A DNA stretch of 64,000 nt from Aulostomus chinensis (taxonomy: Eukaryota; Chordata; Actinopteri; Syngnathiformes; Aulostomidae): positions 8,530,009-8,594,008 of the forward strand of contig JBBMOA010000002.1 in NCBI GenBank assembly GCA_037954235.1, given 5' to 3'. Shown one piece after another: positions 1 through 12,246 of the stretch. The translations under genes were made by a program, and so were the position numbers. Under the pieces are notes generated by a model. The model did not search any database and was not told the DNA's origin. It worked only from the letters and a program-made list of their open reading frames with translations. Positions within the stretch are counted from its first letter, which is position 1. The number at the start of each line of letters is the position of its first letter.

Positions 1-273
1 CCTTGGGGGCAAAACACAAGAAAATTAGAGACAACGCAACACAGTCCATTTAAGAAAAACAAAACAAACTTTTGTACATAAACACATGAACACTTCCGTA
101 AATATGACACCATTTCACTGAGGTCATTGTCATCGTGAACACCTCTGATGAGGACGGCTGTGCTGTCAGGCTGTAGAGGAGCAGGAAAACAGAACAACAA
201 GACAATTCCAGAACACGTTGAATTTTGCAGAGTTTCTCCAGTGTGCTGCCTTGCATTCCTTCTGTCACTCTAT

Positions 274-288
274 CACACACACACGCAT

Positions 289-329
<41 letters not shown>
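274..329. repeat. (CA)n microsatellite
   Basis: A nearly pure CA tract, interrupted once by a GCATGC step near 285. It creates Thr-His and Val-Cys open frames on the two strands that are not genes. Confidence 0.95.
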
Positions 330-331
<2 letters not shown>

Positions 332-769
332 AAAGGTGGGATTTGGCCTCTTTATTCCCGTGGAGTTGTCATATGAGCCTCACATTGCGCATTCCTCTTT
401 GCACATTCTTGGAAATCCTCATCAGAGAGAGGCAACCTCTTGTTTTGGAACAGATTATAGATTATTCATCCATGACTGAATAACATCCATGACTTTGACG
501 CGACCAGGAAACAATAGCTCTCGATTGATCAAATGATGTTGTACCTCTAGTCTACATATTTTTTAGAGTGATGATAGTTTGCTGCATAGCTATTTCCATT
601 TTGCTTACCTCAATCCTGAAATCTGAATAAATAAACCATGTTGACATTTCCTGAAAACCATCAAATTGATATTTGTGGATTCGAGTGAAACACCTCAGCA
701 ACCATTCGAGGAACTCCCATGCCATTCACGCACTCTTGATCCCCTCTGGATGAATCAAGAGCCTCTCTG

Positions 770-990
770 GGGAGCTGAGACCTTCAGAGAGCAGATGACC
801 GCTGGTTAGCTGAACACAAAGAATGGTAGAGGACGGGAAGCGTTAGCATTCCTCTGTCAAAGTCGGAGAGGTCAGGTTCAGGATCCTGGTTTATCTAGAA
901 ATAATCCTTCTCATCCTCTCTTACAAAGTTGGCCATGATTAGAAGCAGCAGTCGCTCCTCTGGTCGAGTAGAAGCTTCATCAACTTCCTG
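770..990 (+). repeat. Dispersed repeat, copy A
   Basis: This segment aligns by eye with 14365-14575 in the same orientation. Shared blocks include GTTAGCT, GAATGGTAG, AGGTTCAGGA, a TCCT(T/C)CTCATCCTCTC block, AAAGT(T/C)(G/A)GCCATG and a GCTC(C/T)TCT block. The two copies are diverged, with small indels. I do not recognise the family. Flanking sequence differs, so this is an interspersed repeat and not a local tandem duplication. Confidence 0.6.
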
Positions 991-2130
991 CTCCCACAGC
1001 GTTGGTTCCGGCTGCATGACTGATGTTAAGATTGCGATTTATTCTAATTTTAAATGGTCATTTCAGAAGAAATGTGCAACCGTGGTTACATAAAACCAGA
1101 CACAGGCTATTTTGGAGAAGTGTAGCTGATGATGATGTGGCCAGAAGTATGCAGACACTTCCCATTCGCTACAATTTATTGTGCTAAGCTAACTAGCGGT
1201 CCGCGGGTCCCTGTAGTTCTCACCCATCTAATTAATACACAGAGAGAAGGGTACCTAGCTTCTTGTCTGGTTTTGGAGGTGCAATAAATGAATTTATCAA
1301 TAAGAAAGTATGGTCGACAAAATGTTCCCCTTTGTTGGCGTCAATTCACTGCAGCAGCAAAAATAACTCGTGCTATAAGACGGTAACTCCAGAAGGAGCC
1401 AGCCTCATTCCGACAGCAACAGCCTCTGGTTGTACTCCACCTTTCATGTTGAGGATTTATCAACAATAACACAGCCAATATCCAGGACTGCATTGTACAT
1501 ATGGGCATGAAAGTATGTTTATTACAGAAATGAGAACAATTTCTCCTGAGCTGAGAGAGGAGCCTAATGAGCTGAGGGTAAATGGAGGAGATGTCCTTCT
1601 CTCACTGCTGGATCTCCAGCCTCCACACATTGAGGCCTCTGTGGTCAGGAGCTGGCAGACTTACTGTGCGCTGCTATTGTTCTTCTATCAGCACTTCTCA
1701 TTAGTGGGCGATCATGAATGGCCTCCCGTTCTCTCCCGTCAGAGACAAAGGGGTTAACAATGTATCACATCGGGCACGGCCATACGGGTGTTTTTTCTCA
1801 GCTCAGGTCTTTGGTGATCAACAAAAAAAACTGCATAATTAAAAAAATATATAATAACTTGCTCTGCTGCATATTTCTGACAGGTTGATGTTTAATAACT
1901 TGATATATTTATGAATGCATGAGTGGAGTACATTCTTTTACAGCAACTGAAGTACAAAGCTCCCAAAAATTGAACCCTGGGATATTTGTTTTTTTGGTTG
2001 CTACTAATTGATGTTACTTTCAATTGTACTACATTATATTTTAAAAGGAAATATAACATTACTTCACCTCACTACGTCCTTTCAACAACAGCAACAGCTG
2101 ACTATTTATCAGAGGATTTTTCTTTGAAAT

Positions 2131-2155
2131 CACACACACACACACACACACACAC
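2131..2155. repeat. (CA)n microsatellite
   Basis: A pure CA dinucleotide tract of about 12 units. Confidence 0.9.
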
Positions 2156-2796
2156 TAATCACTGACCACATCATGAGTTACACTGATGGACTGGATGTCA
2201 CCACGTCACCACTACAGTGCTACTAAGCTACTAACATGGCTTGCCTCTTCTTCACAACAGTGACATCCTCGGACAGTAATCTGTCAGCACTGTTACTCTT
2301 CAGACATCCCATAAAACATTTGAGACACACGTAATGCTTGAGAAACTGAGAGAGGACAGTTTAAGACCAGCCGACGGGATTGAGAAAAGGTGAGTTTGTG
2401 CCTTCCTAATCTTCTGGTGCCTGTAAGAAACACCATCCCAACTGACACCAGTCATATGAACAACACTCCCACCTAGTGGTGATATTCTGCTACACCAACC
2501 AGAAGTACCAGAGCCTCTAAAAGTCATGTCAGAAAGTAGAGTAAGAATTGTGTTTCAGTTGTAATAGCTGTCCTGTGAAAGAAGTCGAGGAGGAGGGACT
2601 GAATAAGGATATTAGACATGAGGGACCTGGTGGGATAGAGACATCTGGTTGTGTTGCCTGGTGTTACCTTGGCGACTGCTGACTGCTTTGATCACCACAG
2701 ACAGACAGGCAGGCTGCATGAAGGCCGTCCAGAACCCTATTCATCGTCTCAGACCCTCAGTTCGGGTCGCACTCATGCAGACTATTCTTTTATTAA

Positions 2797-2828
<32 letters not shown>
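2797..2828. repeat. (AAC)n trinucleotide microsatellite
   Basis: About ten AAC units. Open frames across it translate to poly-Thr or poly-Asn and are artefacts of the repeat. Confidence 0.9.
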
Positions 2829-3949
2829 CTTTTTTTCAAAGTCAGAGTCACAGGCCAGAGACCAGAGGTCAAGGGAGAGCTGATATCAAAACCAGAGGTT
2901 GAAGGGGAGGCTTTGTGATGTCACAAAGCCCATCGCCCCTCCAACGACCTAACAGGCCCGACTAGTTCTACCTGTGCTGTATTGTCATGTGAGAGCAGTG
3001 CGATACGAGGCCAATGGCTTGATTAAATCATTTACATACCTCTTAACAACTGAAACCCAGACCTCTGTCTGTACCTCCGGACCTTCATTTGTAAACCGTT
3101 GAAGAACAACTGTTGCTGGAATAACACGGAAGTTGTTGTAAGCACATCAGAGACACGCTCAGGATCCTTTATTACTTCTATTAGCAGTAGAACTCATACT
3201 TTCAGCCTGTTTCAAATACCACTTGGAGTTTACATTTGTGAAAACTTGAAATAAAGGTTCCTGTACAGTACATTATACTGTAAATGTGTTCAATGCACTC
3301 TGAATATACAAATTTCTATGTAAACATTTCTAAAATACCTCTGAACAGCAAGCCCCTTGCAGCACAGCTTCCACATCAATTCTCTCATAAACAAGTTGGC
3401 AGAATCATGACTTTACTTTGACAGTCGCCTCTTTCTAGGATTATCATTACAAACACATTAATCCACGCAGGCAAGCTTGTAAAGAGACATCTGTCGGTCA
3501 AAGCACTGCGATATTCCAGTTCTATTTTATATTTTATTCTATCAGCCCTGGTCTGGTGGCTTCACCCAACGTTGCCCAGCCACTGATTAGTCATGTACCT
3601 TTGTTTCTGCTGACAGCAGCGCTTCTTCACGACGTCAACCCACACGTCCGGTTCAAGTTGTTGCAACATGATCGGATGGAAAAAAAAAGAAGACTGGAAA
3701 TAACTTTATCGAGATTTAAACAGAGATGTTTTCAGCGCGCAACATGAAGCTTTGTACCAAAGCAACTTGACGTGACCCAGGAACAGGACTTCCGGATGTG
3801 CAAGAACAGTTTTCCTTAACAGGCATGTTTGCTTTGGTATCATATTTTCATGTGTCCATTCACGGCTCGCCTGAGATGACGCGCTGATGTTTTAGGATCC
3901 TGCATTCGTCTACAACTAAAATACAAGATGATTTCATTTAGAAATATTG

Positions 3950-4992
3950 TTTAATAAGGCACAATATTTCTGTATGTACAGTGAACACACAGGGGGGAGG
4001 TCTCATCTTGGACATAATGTACTAAACCAGACCAGTAAATACACGTGACACTTTCATACAGTGTTAACAGGTCATTGCATTGAATCCTCTCACAGACAAT
4101 CACTTAAAAGATATTTACTGGAAAAGTGCAAAAAGTATAAAAATAAATCCCACATCTTTTCTCTTGATTGCCGTTTTTTTTTTGGTAATAAAACATAAAG
4201 GCGTCAGTTTACATTGAAACTATTTCACTTGGCAAATGCAAAACAGTCGATTTGCAATTTTCAGTAAGCCATAAAAGCAACCTAACTTGAAACCTACATC
4301 TGAAAAGGCTGAAATAAAATGACAGTTTTCTTCAAATACATTTAGGTCAGTGACACCTCACTGAGGCTAAACCTCCAGCTGAGCCTGAACTACCGTAGCA
4401 GGAAGCGCGTCAACACACGTACACCTCGCCGTTTAGGTGACAAAACGCTGGGAAACTTCCCATTCGAACCATCAGTAATCAAATGTAAACATAAGATATT
4501 CAGTGGCTGAAACCCTGACGAGGTGGAATTACTCCAAGTTGTTGTACACACACAACTGGGGGCCAGTGACTCCAGTAGTTTCGTCAATAGTGTTGAAGTT
4601 CAAAGAGGCTGAGTTTGTTCCACAAGTTCAAAAAGAGGCCGGTGATCAATGAGGGGCTGCTGAGTTTCCTCTCTTCTTCCCTCTGCTCGCATGTACTGTC
4701 AAGCTTACATTAAATCCTCTTAAAACATAAAATATATTTTCAAAGCAGCCTTATTTAAAAAAGATTTAAAAATTATATTAAAAGAAATGAAAAAAACCCA
4801 AAACAAAACCCTTACTGTTGTGGTACCCCCTTTGACACAAAAGCGTCGGCTGAAAAGGTCAGAAATGAAACCTCTTTCTCAGATGAGAACAATCACCCAC
4901 ACACCTGCAGAGCTCCAGGAAGTACAAGGTCACAAAGCATCCAGCGAACGCGCTGACAAACAAACCAGCTGAAATAAGAACCGTCCTCCGCG
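3950..4992 (-). other. slc39a1: Putative slc39a1 3' UTR with ATTAAA poly(A) signal
   Basis: On the minus strand, the sequence after the slc39a1 stop codon is AT-rich and has no coding potential. A variant poly(A) hexamer ATTAAA (seen as TTTAAT on the plus strand at 3950-3955) would give a 3' UTR of about 1 kb. No canonical AATAAA was picked out closer to the stop. The 3' end is therefore a guess that needs transcript data. Confidence 0.4.
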
Positions 4993-5436
4993 TCAACCCA
5001 GAAACGTGAGGGCTGCCATGACGCTGAATCCCAGCAGGATGAAGAGCACCTTGAGGAGCTGCTTCCCAGGGGAGTTGAGCTCATGTGGGAGGATCTCCAG
5101 GAAGGTGATGTAAACAAACGTCCCTGCGGCGAGCCCCTCCAGGACAGCTTGGAGCAGAGCTCCGGCGGCGAGCTTGGCCTCGATCACGCTGATGCCAATG
5201 GCGATACCTAAAGGTGACATCAAAGCAAACACTCCGATGTAAGCGGCCACCCACAGAGGACGGACTGCACTCTGGACCAGTTTCACTGACAGGCTGAACA
5301 CGATGATGCTCTTGTGGACCAGTATAGCGATGCAGATCTCCAGTACCTGGAGAAAAGGAGGAGGTTATGACCATATCAGCTTTTCCTGAGCCATCTAGGA
5401 ATAACACTGTCATAAAGCTCCACCTATATGAGTGGC

Positions 5437-5472
<36 letters not shown>

Positions 5473-8400
5473 GGTTGGGACATGGTATCTGTTAATTTCT
5501 TTGTACAAACAAGTGTGAATGCAGATCTCCTGAGGACGAATCATACAAAGAGACAAATCTGGACTCGTTACGAGGATCATAAACCATCCTCACTGAGATC
5601 AGGAGAACTGGCATGAGTCAGAGACGGTGGTAAGGAGGGCTGTACATTTAGCAAGGGCCAGATCAGCTTGTGTTTCTTTTAGAAACGTCTTCATGATGGG
5701 GATGTTGGAACAGGGCGCCAGCATCCTGTTTCCAGATGAATGGCTCCGGCAACGAGGTTCTTTAGTCTCTGGCTTCTGATTGGTGGATAGTTAAGTGGTT
5801 TTGGCAGAGTTAGCGGATCCCATCGGTACATGTACACCTACCTACTGTGAGACTGGACCCGCTGTGAGCCAGACTAGCTCCCGGTGTCAGATCTGATCAT
5901 GCTTTATTGCTCATCCAATGATCCAGCAGGTGATGTTTTAACTGAGACCTGCTCTTGCATAGCTTCATAAACCTGTGTATCTATCAAGAACTCCTGCCTG
6001 TGCTTCTTCCTGTCTACATGTATCTTGACTGTTTTGTTTTGTGGTGCCTGTATTTGCATCATAAGTGTGAGTGACAAAAGAGTCAAAGTCCCCGTGAAGG
6101 TCAAAGTACCAACAGGAAAGTTGATCTGGACCCTGATAAGAAGGCTGGCAAAGCTACGCCAGGCAAGACATGATTGCAGTGGCATCAGTAACTGTAGAGG
6201 GCCACAGGGGCAGGACTGATTCACACACTTGGATTTCTATGATTTTTTTTGAATGGTGTAACAATAAATATTCGGATGTGTTGTGTATGTTCTCTATAAA
6301 CAGTTGATTTTCCTGAGAATGCACAACGTTGCTATATAAAGTTACAGAGGTAACTAAATCATGAGCTAAACATCCTCAACGTCCTGTCTGAGAGGCTGTT
6401 TGTTGGTTTTGTTTACACCAACTTTAAAATCTGGTTGGGAACTCGTATGTGTTGCCGCTGTTTTCTCTGACAAGCGCCAGCAAGCACACTCACGCTGGTG
6501 CTGTCACTGGGCACACCTTGAGTACACATCAGCTCACCTAAGCAAGGTAGCAACCAGCTGTCAATCACAAATCCAGCTGCACAAACACGAGACAGAATCA
6601 CATGTATTAGACTGCATGTCTTGAGGTAACACTGTCAGAAAACGTCTCATGACAGGATTCAGTTTCCCTGGCTGGGAATTTCTCAACAGGTCCTGAGGCT
6701 GTGAGATGCTTTCACTTTTACTCTCTGGAACCGAAATGAAATTCAGCTCAGGTACTTTCTCTTGTCTTACCTTTGAGTCGGTGTTCTGCAGGCCGATAGC
6801 CAGACCCTCAAAGACCGAGTGCAGTGACAGAGACAAGAAGAGCATAAAGGAGCGGAAGGGGGAATGGGCCTGGAAGTCAACATGGACGTGGTGGCCGCTG
6901 CTCTCCAGATCAGGGCCCGTCCCGTGGCTGTGGTCGTTTCTACCGTCCTGTATGAGGGGCGCCCTCTCCTCCTGAGCCCCGCTCGTCTCCTGATAGCTCA
7001 GGACGATCCTCTCCAATATGAGGACCATGAAGAAGCCGGCAGCTATGATGAACTCCGGCAGAGGGAAGCTGATCTGTGCGACACAAACAAACACAACAAA
7101 CCACTGAAGCACATTCTGAACTTACAGCCTCTCAGAGTTGATGTCTAGAACCTAAAGTAGCTGTGCATCTGTTCCTGAGAAACCCATCTGACCCTCCGGT
7201 TGCCTTCTAGTTCATCATCCTTGATTCAGTCACCTACCATATGTAGGGACTTGATAAGCTGATGATGACAGCGTATCTTTAGAATGTCTTACACAGTTGT
7301 TACCCGGAGCGCCACTCGTATTTTTGTCTCATCCAACGAGAAGGATCAGTGGCTTGCATGCGTGTATAAACAAGTTGGAACATTTCTTGGAAATAGAAGG
7401 GGATTTAATACAATTAAGAGAACACTTTAGACAGAGTAATAATTCCAGCAAAGCAATGAAGGCACATATGGAGTAGCAGATATGTATTAGCCTACATTTA
7501 TCTGAGCTTCAAGTGAACGGCAAAGGGGAGGGGAAGAAGGTGTGTAAAAGGAGATTATAGCGACCAATTAAAAAAATGAAAACTACTGAATGGAGGGCTG
7601 ACCAAGCTCCATACGAACTGGTGGGAGGACGGCCTCCAAAGCCTCCTCCTGGTCGACCATGGCTCCTGCTGGGATTCGCTCGATGAAGAAGGGAAGCGCG
7701 TTGATTTGCTACCGTCTGGCCTCAGGCTGCTAGCTGCCTCTACGCTGCTCTTCTCAGGCGCACGGTGACGTCTCTCCGCTGGCCAGGATGGAGATTCAAG
7801 GCTCATGGAAGGTCAATGGTATAACGACCGTGAGCCGGGATCGATGACGAGTTATAAAAATAGAAAAAAAATCAAGTAGTGTCGGTGTTACACGGAACGA
7901 TGCCTCCACGAACTTAGATGAAAGAGAGGCACGTTCGACTCCGCGTACCAAAAAACTTTGCTACTGGAGGAATTATTGAAGTAGACAAAAGGCTTTGTTT
8001 AAAGAACAAAGACTAAAACTCATGAGGTAGTAGATGGTCACAAAAGAAGAGAAGGCGGACCGGCCGCTCTAGGAGCTCGTGCCAAAGGGAAGGAACAAGA
8101 AGCGCGACTATTATAGTGAGTGACCTTTGACCTGTGTGGGGTAGCTGGCCAATCAGCTCACTTTGCCATTGTTCAATACTTCTCAGATATCAACATCATA
8201 AGCTGGTTGAATGGATAGCAATCATACATTACACAGACAGATCACCTAAAGAATCAGATTGCTCAGAGTTCAGATTCCTACTCTTGTACTTCATTTAGCA
8301 GTGACACAGAACCCTTCAATCACATGAACAGTCGCATTGACTTAAACAGTTGGAATATCGGAATGTTTAAGCACACATACAGTACATCCTGAGAGATAAG

Positions 8401-10648
8401 ACTCTTATCAAGATCAGACAATGCTTCCTCAGTTTCATGGTCACGGGTTTTCCCACCAGGCGAATGTTTACAGTGTTCTGTGGAGGGTAGAGGTTACAGA
8501 GAGGTGTGAACCCCCGTTGGCTAAACCTCCTGACTGGAATTACGAGTCCCTGGGTCAGGGTGAACAGGAGACGATGGCTGGTAGACGTCTTGGTAACGGG
8601 GCAGCAAACGTTCTTGGTTGATGTAAGTGACAGACTTAAGTGTTCTGAGGGGTTACTACATCCTGAAGAATGTGAGGAAGGAAAAGGGGGGCAAGTACTC
8701 TACACATATAAACTAGTCACTCCCAAACTTTGTGTGGATGCGATCTTTTGAACTGATTTAGAATCTGTTTTTTTTTTTACGGTTGATTACATCCAAGTGA
8801 TAGAGACAGAGATATAAGCTATACAGAGGCTTTAATTATGACCTAAAGAGAAGCTGGACGTTGCACCCGTGTTCACATTACTCTGACCTTTTTTTTGACT
8901 AATCTGGTGAGCAGTTAACCAGTTTTCACACACTTGTAATTCAGTGTTAAGTGTCAAAGGTGATGTATGGTTGGTTCAGTCTGTCAAGGATGGTGTTTCC
9001 CATTGCTGGACTCATCCAGCTCTCAGGTAAACATGGAATTATAACTATATTAGGGGACAATGGTTCAGCAAGCCCATGGTTCGGTTACTAGCCTGGCTTT
9101 GGGGGTCATGGTTTCAGTTTGGTTTGTATATTAATGAGAAGAAAAAAGTCCACAGCAAATGAATAAAAAAACGCCATTAACCACAGTCGCTAGCACGCCG
9201 TTATATGGTTCCTTATAGTCATGCTACTGCCTTTAATCGTCTCTGTAGCCGTGGGCAGAGCTGATGGACAAACTGTGCACCGCACCACACCACACACACA
9301 CAGAGCAGATACACACAGTGGATACACACAGTCTAACCTGACTTTTGTTTACTTATGGAACTGAAAAATTTCAGTTCTTTTTTTAAAAAAATGGTTTGGC
9401 CTTTCATCCTTAATAAATACGACAGTCGTTTGTTGTTACCGGGTAGAATCTTTCCAAACTCAGACTTACCTCCAGCTCCTGAGCCTCCAGCTCGGCGGTA
9501 ATATCTGACAGGTAATCTGGAATAATGTCGAGTAAACATGCTGCCAGGAAAACGCCACCCGCAAAACAGCTGATCAGACTCAGAACTGTTCGGTGAGTTT
9601 CTGGGAAATGGAATGGAAAACATCTTATTTGAAGGTGAACTGATGCACAAGGTTACACAACGAAAGGGCACATCACTGTTGGCTGGGATGCAAACACAGT
9701 GTTACCCCGCTATAGAATCATCTCGTCTACATTTTATATTTTGGGGACAAGAAGTGACTTCATAAACACCGTCGGACCATGTGACCTGTCAGTGGGAGTA
9801 AAGAATACTCAAGAGAGAATTGAAATCAAACAAACATGAGACAAGCTGCTTTCACTTCCATGTGAGAGGGGGGCGCAGCCTTGAAGTCCTGTTCTGACTA
9901 AATAGAATGTGACCAGTAAGGGGAAGTCCTGTGATTCCAGGCTTCATCCTTATCATGTGACTCCAGGTCCGGTTGAGAGGAGGATTTATTAATGCAGTAA
10001 TGACTCTATACATTACTCATCTACTACTTGATGATGCAACGACCACATCTACATATAATACACGTTTGCAGACTTCTTTCGTACAAATCCCACAGTGATC
10101 AAGCAGTTTTTTTCCTACTGGCGTTCGTTGTGATCAGTGACTGCAGGTATCCGCCCTATTTCATCGGTTCTAATCTAATCTCAGCCATTTCCAAATGAGA
10201 TAAAGTCACAGTTGATGAACATCAGTGGCGGTGAATTGATTCTGGAACTCTTTACAGCTGAAACAAGTGACTGACTACAGTCAGACCACAGGAGGGACGA
10301 GGACGAATGATATTCATCGTTTCAGCAATGAAGCATCGATGTCTGCACCGTTAACACACCGGGAAACAGCAAATGTAGCTGCGGTGTCTGTGGGCAACTG
10401 CCAAACAAAAGGCAAAGATGAAAAGAAAAGGCAAATCAATGAGAGTGGAAATGTTCCTGTGGTTTGTTTTCACTGCTCGATGAACACCACTATTAAACTC
10501 TGACTTGAGGGTTGGCGCCGCAGCGTCACCTACCTGTGCCGTTTGACTGTCTGAACCATCTGATTCGTGCAGGAATGAATCCGAAAAGAAGAGTTAGCAG
10601 CAGCAACCCGACCAGGGCGCCTATCTTCACCTGAAGCAGGTACTCCAT
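4993..10648 (-). CDS. slc39a1: Zinc transporter ZIP1 (solute carrier family 39 member 1), 4 coding exons
   Basis: The coding exons on the minus strand are 10648-10534, 9600-9470, 7073-6771 and 5346-4993. All introns have GT-AG ends, phases agree, and they join to 903 nt (300 residues plus TGA). The family imports Zn2+ across the plasma membrane. The protein starts MEYLLQVKIGALVG, with TM1 at about 8-27. TM2 follows a short loop and contains CFAGGVFLA (50-58), and TM3 is about 88-108. The cytosolic loop is His-rich (DHSH at 129-132, HHVHVDFQAH at 143-152). TM4 carries the ZIP signature HSVFEG (167-172), and TM5 carries LVHKS (192-196). The C-terminal part contains LEGLAAGTFVYITFLEILPHE, which is characteristic of ZIP1. 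Length is close to human ZIP1 (324) and to other fish ZIP1 proteins. ZIP3 was considered, but the TM4-TM8 wording and His loop fit ZIP1 better. The start codon sits inside a perfect palindrome (see findings). Confidence 0.93.
5347..6770 (-). other. slc39a1 intron 3, no gene seen
   Basis: This intron separates the TM4 exon from the last exon. It includes a GT/GA microsatellite at 5437-5473. It also contains a 106-codon antisense-looking open frame at 5904-6224 with no recognisable domain, which I treat as chance or an old repeat. Confidence 0.7.
5437..5473. repeat. (GT)n(GA)n compound microsatellite
   Basis: About seven GT units run directly into about eleven GA units, within slc39a1 intron 3. 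Confidence 0.9.
7074..9469 (-). other. slc39a1 intron 2, no gene seen
   Basis: This 2.4 kb intron contains no convincing exon. A perfect DR1 nuclear-receptor half-site pair lies at 8121-8133. The rest is unassigned. Confidence 0.6.
8121..8133 (-). promoter_or_regulatory. Perfect DR1 nuclear-receptor element
   Basis: The plus strand reads TGACCTTTGACCT; the minus strand is AGGTCA-A-AGGTCA, the consensus DR1 bound by RXR heterodimers, HNF4 and COUP-TF. It lies in slc39a1 intron 2. The match is exact, but occupancy is unknown and a 13-mer can occur by chance in a genome. Confidence 0.4.
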
Positions 10649-11123
10649 GGAGTACCGGACCGTGTCAGCTCAGGGCTAAATGCGCCGTTGGTGACTGATA
10701 AACGATGTCATCAGACAGGTGAAGAGGAAAGTTGAGGTTCGCCAGACAGCACCGCACCACAACAGTTGAACACTGAGGCAACGACGACTGCAGCGGAGTT
10801 GTTTTGGCCCTGCTACGGTGGCCGAGAACGACCAAACATGAGAAACGGGACCGTTTGCTTGTTATCGCGAAGAGTTGGAGTAAACGATAACGTGGTCCAT
10901 CGTCAAAGCATGCCTAAATGGTTTTAGGGTAATAAACTCCCAGGAATAAGTTTCTTTTGCTGTGTACAACTGAACTGAAATATGTCGCTTTTTTGCCGAA
11001 GCTGCCATTTATTTATTTTTTTTCTAAATTTGTACTTTTGTTATTCCATTTAGTGTAAATGTATTTCTGTCCGTGAATATTTCCCAGTGTCTGTACCACT
11101 GGACTGTTCCGCATGTAAGCAAT

Positions 11124-11159
11124 GGCGGAGGCCGGGGGTGGTCGTGGCTCATACCAGGT
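11124..11159 (+). other. Candidate alternative first coding exon of tmem208
   Basis: ATGGCGGAGGCC opens a 12-codon frame ending in CAG, followed immediately by a consensus donor GTAAGT. Joined to the tmem208 exon at 13293 it is in frame and would replace Met-Ala with a 12-residue Gly-rich leader. The ATGGCGG context also resembles a YY1 site, common at promoters with an initiator ATG. I prefer the start at 12247 because it reproduces the usual MAPKGKVG N-terminus exactly. This exon may be an alternative promoter, part of a neighbouring transcript, or chance. Confidence 0.3.
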
Positions 11160-11165
11160 AAGTTA

Positions 11166-11173
11166 TGACGTCA
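11166..11173. promoter_or_regulatory. Palindromic CRE (TGACGTCA)
   Basis: An exact 8-bp CREB/ATF site, followed by CpG-bearing sequence, about 520 bp upstream of the slc39a1 start and 7 bp after the candidate alternative tmem208 donor. This placement is typical of a proximal promoter, but function is inferred only from the motif. Confidence 0.4.
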
Positions 11174-11739
11174 ACGGGGGCGTTCGCGTTTCCACCTTAG
11201 CAAGTTCACGAACAAGAAAAGATAGACTCAAGTATTAGCATTGTCTAACTTCTTTATGCTTTGGTGAAGTCATCTTAACTACATAAAAGTAATATAACCA
11301 TCATAAAATCAACCAATCAATCAAATTTTTTTTTTTAAATTTATGTCAGTTTATTCCTGATAGACCAAGAGAATGAGCTCATAGTGATCACTACTGGCTG
11401 CAACTATGGGTGGAGGTTTGGAGGTATTTAGATAAATAATATATAAATAAATAAATATGTGTACATCAGCTGTAGATGTGTGTGTATATGTACTATAAAT
11501 ATGTGCGTGGGGGTGCACAGTGTGTGCGTAAGTGACTACTGTGGGGGGAGGTGACTGTGGAGGTAAAGTGTCCAACTTTACCTTACTTGCAGGAATAAGG
11601 AAAAAAGTTCGATACACTGGTTATGATTTGATCTTTTCCAGCATTAGCTGCATTCCAAATATTGTGGAGATGTGGAGTACAGGTGCCCTAAATCAAATAA
11701 ATGCCCCGTGATTTTCCAGTGACACATTGCCATCTCAAG

Positions 11740-11933
11740 GCTGCACGGTGGTGCAGTGGTCAGCACTGTGGCGTCACAGCAAGAAGGTTAGGGATTCGAG
11801 TCCCGGCGTGTCCAGGGTGAACCCCGCCTCTCGCCCGTAGATGCTGGGGTACGCTCCAGCCCCCCCCCCCCCCCCCCCGCAACCCTTACTAGTAAGGAAT
11901 AAACGGAAGATGACGATGGATGGACATTGCCAC
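11740..11933 (+). mobile_element. tRNA-derived SINE, copy 1 (internally deleted)
   Basis: The 5' end carries a perfect Pol III A box, TGGTGCAGTGG (11749-11759), and a near-consensus B box, GATTCGAGTCC (11793-11803). The tRNA-like head joins directly to the 3' body (CCGCCTCTCGCCCGTAGATGC, then a run of about 18 C). The middle section present in the copy at 57605-57973 is missing. The tail ends in GATGGATGG. A decayed target duplication starting ACATTGCCA flanks it (11724-11740 and 11934-11950, about 14 of 17 matching). Confidence 0.85.
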
Positions 11934-12246
11934 CCCAAAGTGATCACCTCACCGTCTTGGCTCCGCCACTGCGTGGAAGACACCGCGGACACCCACCAGA
12001 TGCCGCCCATGTACTAAATATCAGGCGTCGCAGCCACTGATGACGTTAACTCAGTGCGCCGGATATGTTGACCTCAGCCACCAAATGCTGATGTGTTAGA
12101 AGAAATTTCACTCCAGTGACTGTGGTCAACGTGGTTTTTTTTTTTTTTTTTTTGATGCAATAAGAAAAGAAGGGAGACGAGCGAAGGTTTGATGTCCAGG
12201 AAGACGCCGAGGGAGCGAGCAGGAGCAGCAGCGTGTCTGAGAGCGA

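Larger units (their letters stand above)
1..3949. other. Non-genic region upstream (3' side) of slc39a1
   Basis: I see no exon with recognisable protein similarity on either strand. The open frames here are short, mostly overlap the CA tract at 274-329 or the AAC tract near 2800, and lack paired splice signals. The stretch contains microsatellites and one copy of a dispersed repeat (770-990) that recurs near 14,400. The rest is unassigned AT-rich sequence. Confidence 0.6.
10649..12246. promoter_or_regulatory. Divergent intergenic region between slc39a1 and tmem208
   Basis: The slc39a1 start codon reads leftward from 10648, and the preferred tmem208 start reads rightward from 12247. The proximal part near each start is richer in CpG than the surroundings. 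It holds a perfect CRE at 11166-11173, a candidate alternative first exon at 11124-11159 and a SINE insertion at 11740-11933. A T run lies at about 12136-12153. Transcription start sites cannot be placed from sequence alone. Confidence 0.5.

Noticed and set aside
148..483. 111-codon open frame
   Set aside because: Its core is a His-Thr run from the CA microsatellite; there is no domain, and both ends are arbitrary.
5904..6224. 106-codon minus-strand frame in slc39a1 intron 3, same strand as the gene
   Set aside because: No recognised domain; including it would break the conserved join between the TM4 exon and the TM5 exon.
9333..9671. 112-codon minus-strand frame over slc39a1 exon 2
   Set aside because: Wrong frame; the ZIP1 sequence (CFAGGVFLAACLLDIIPDY) is in another frame of the same exon.
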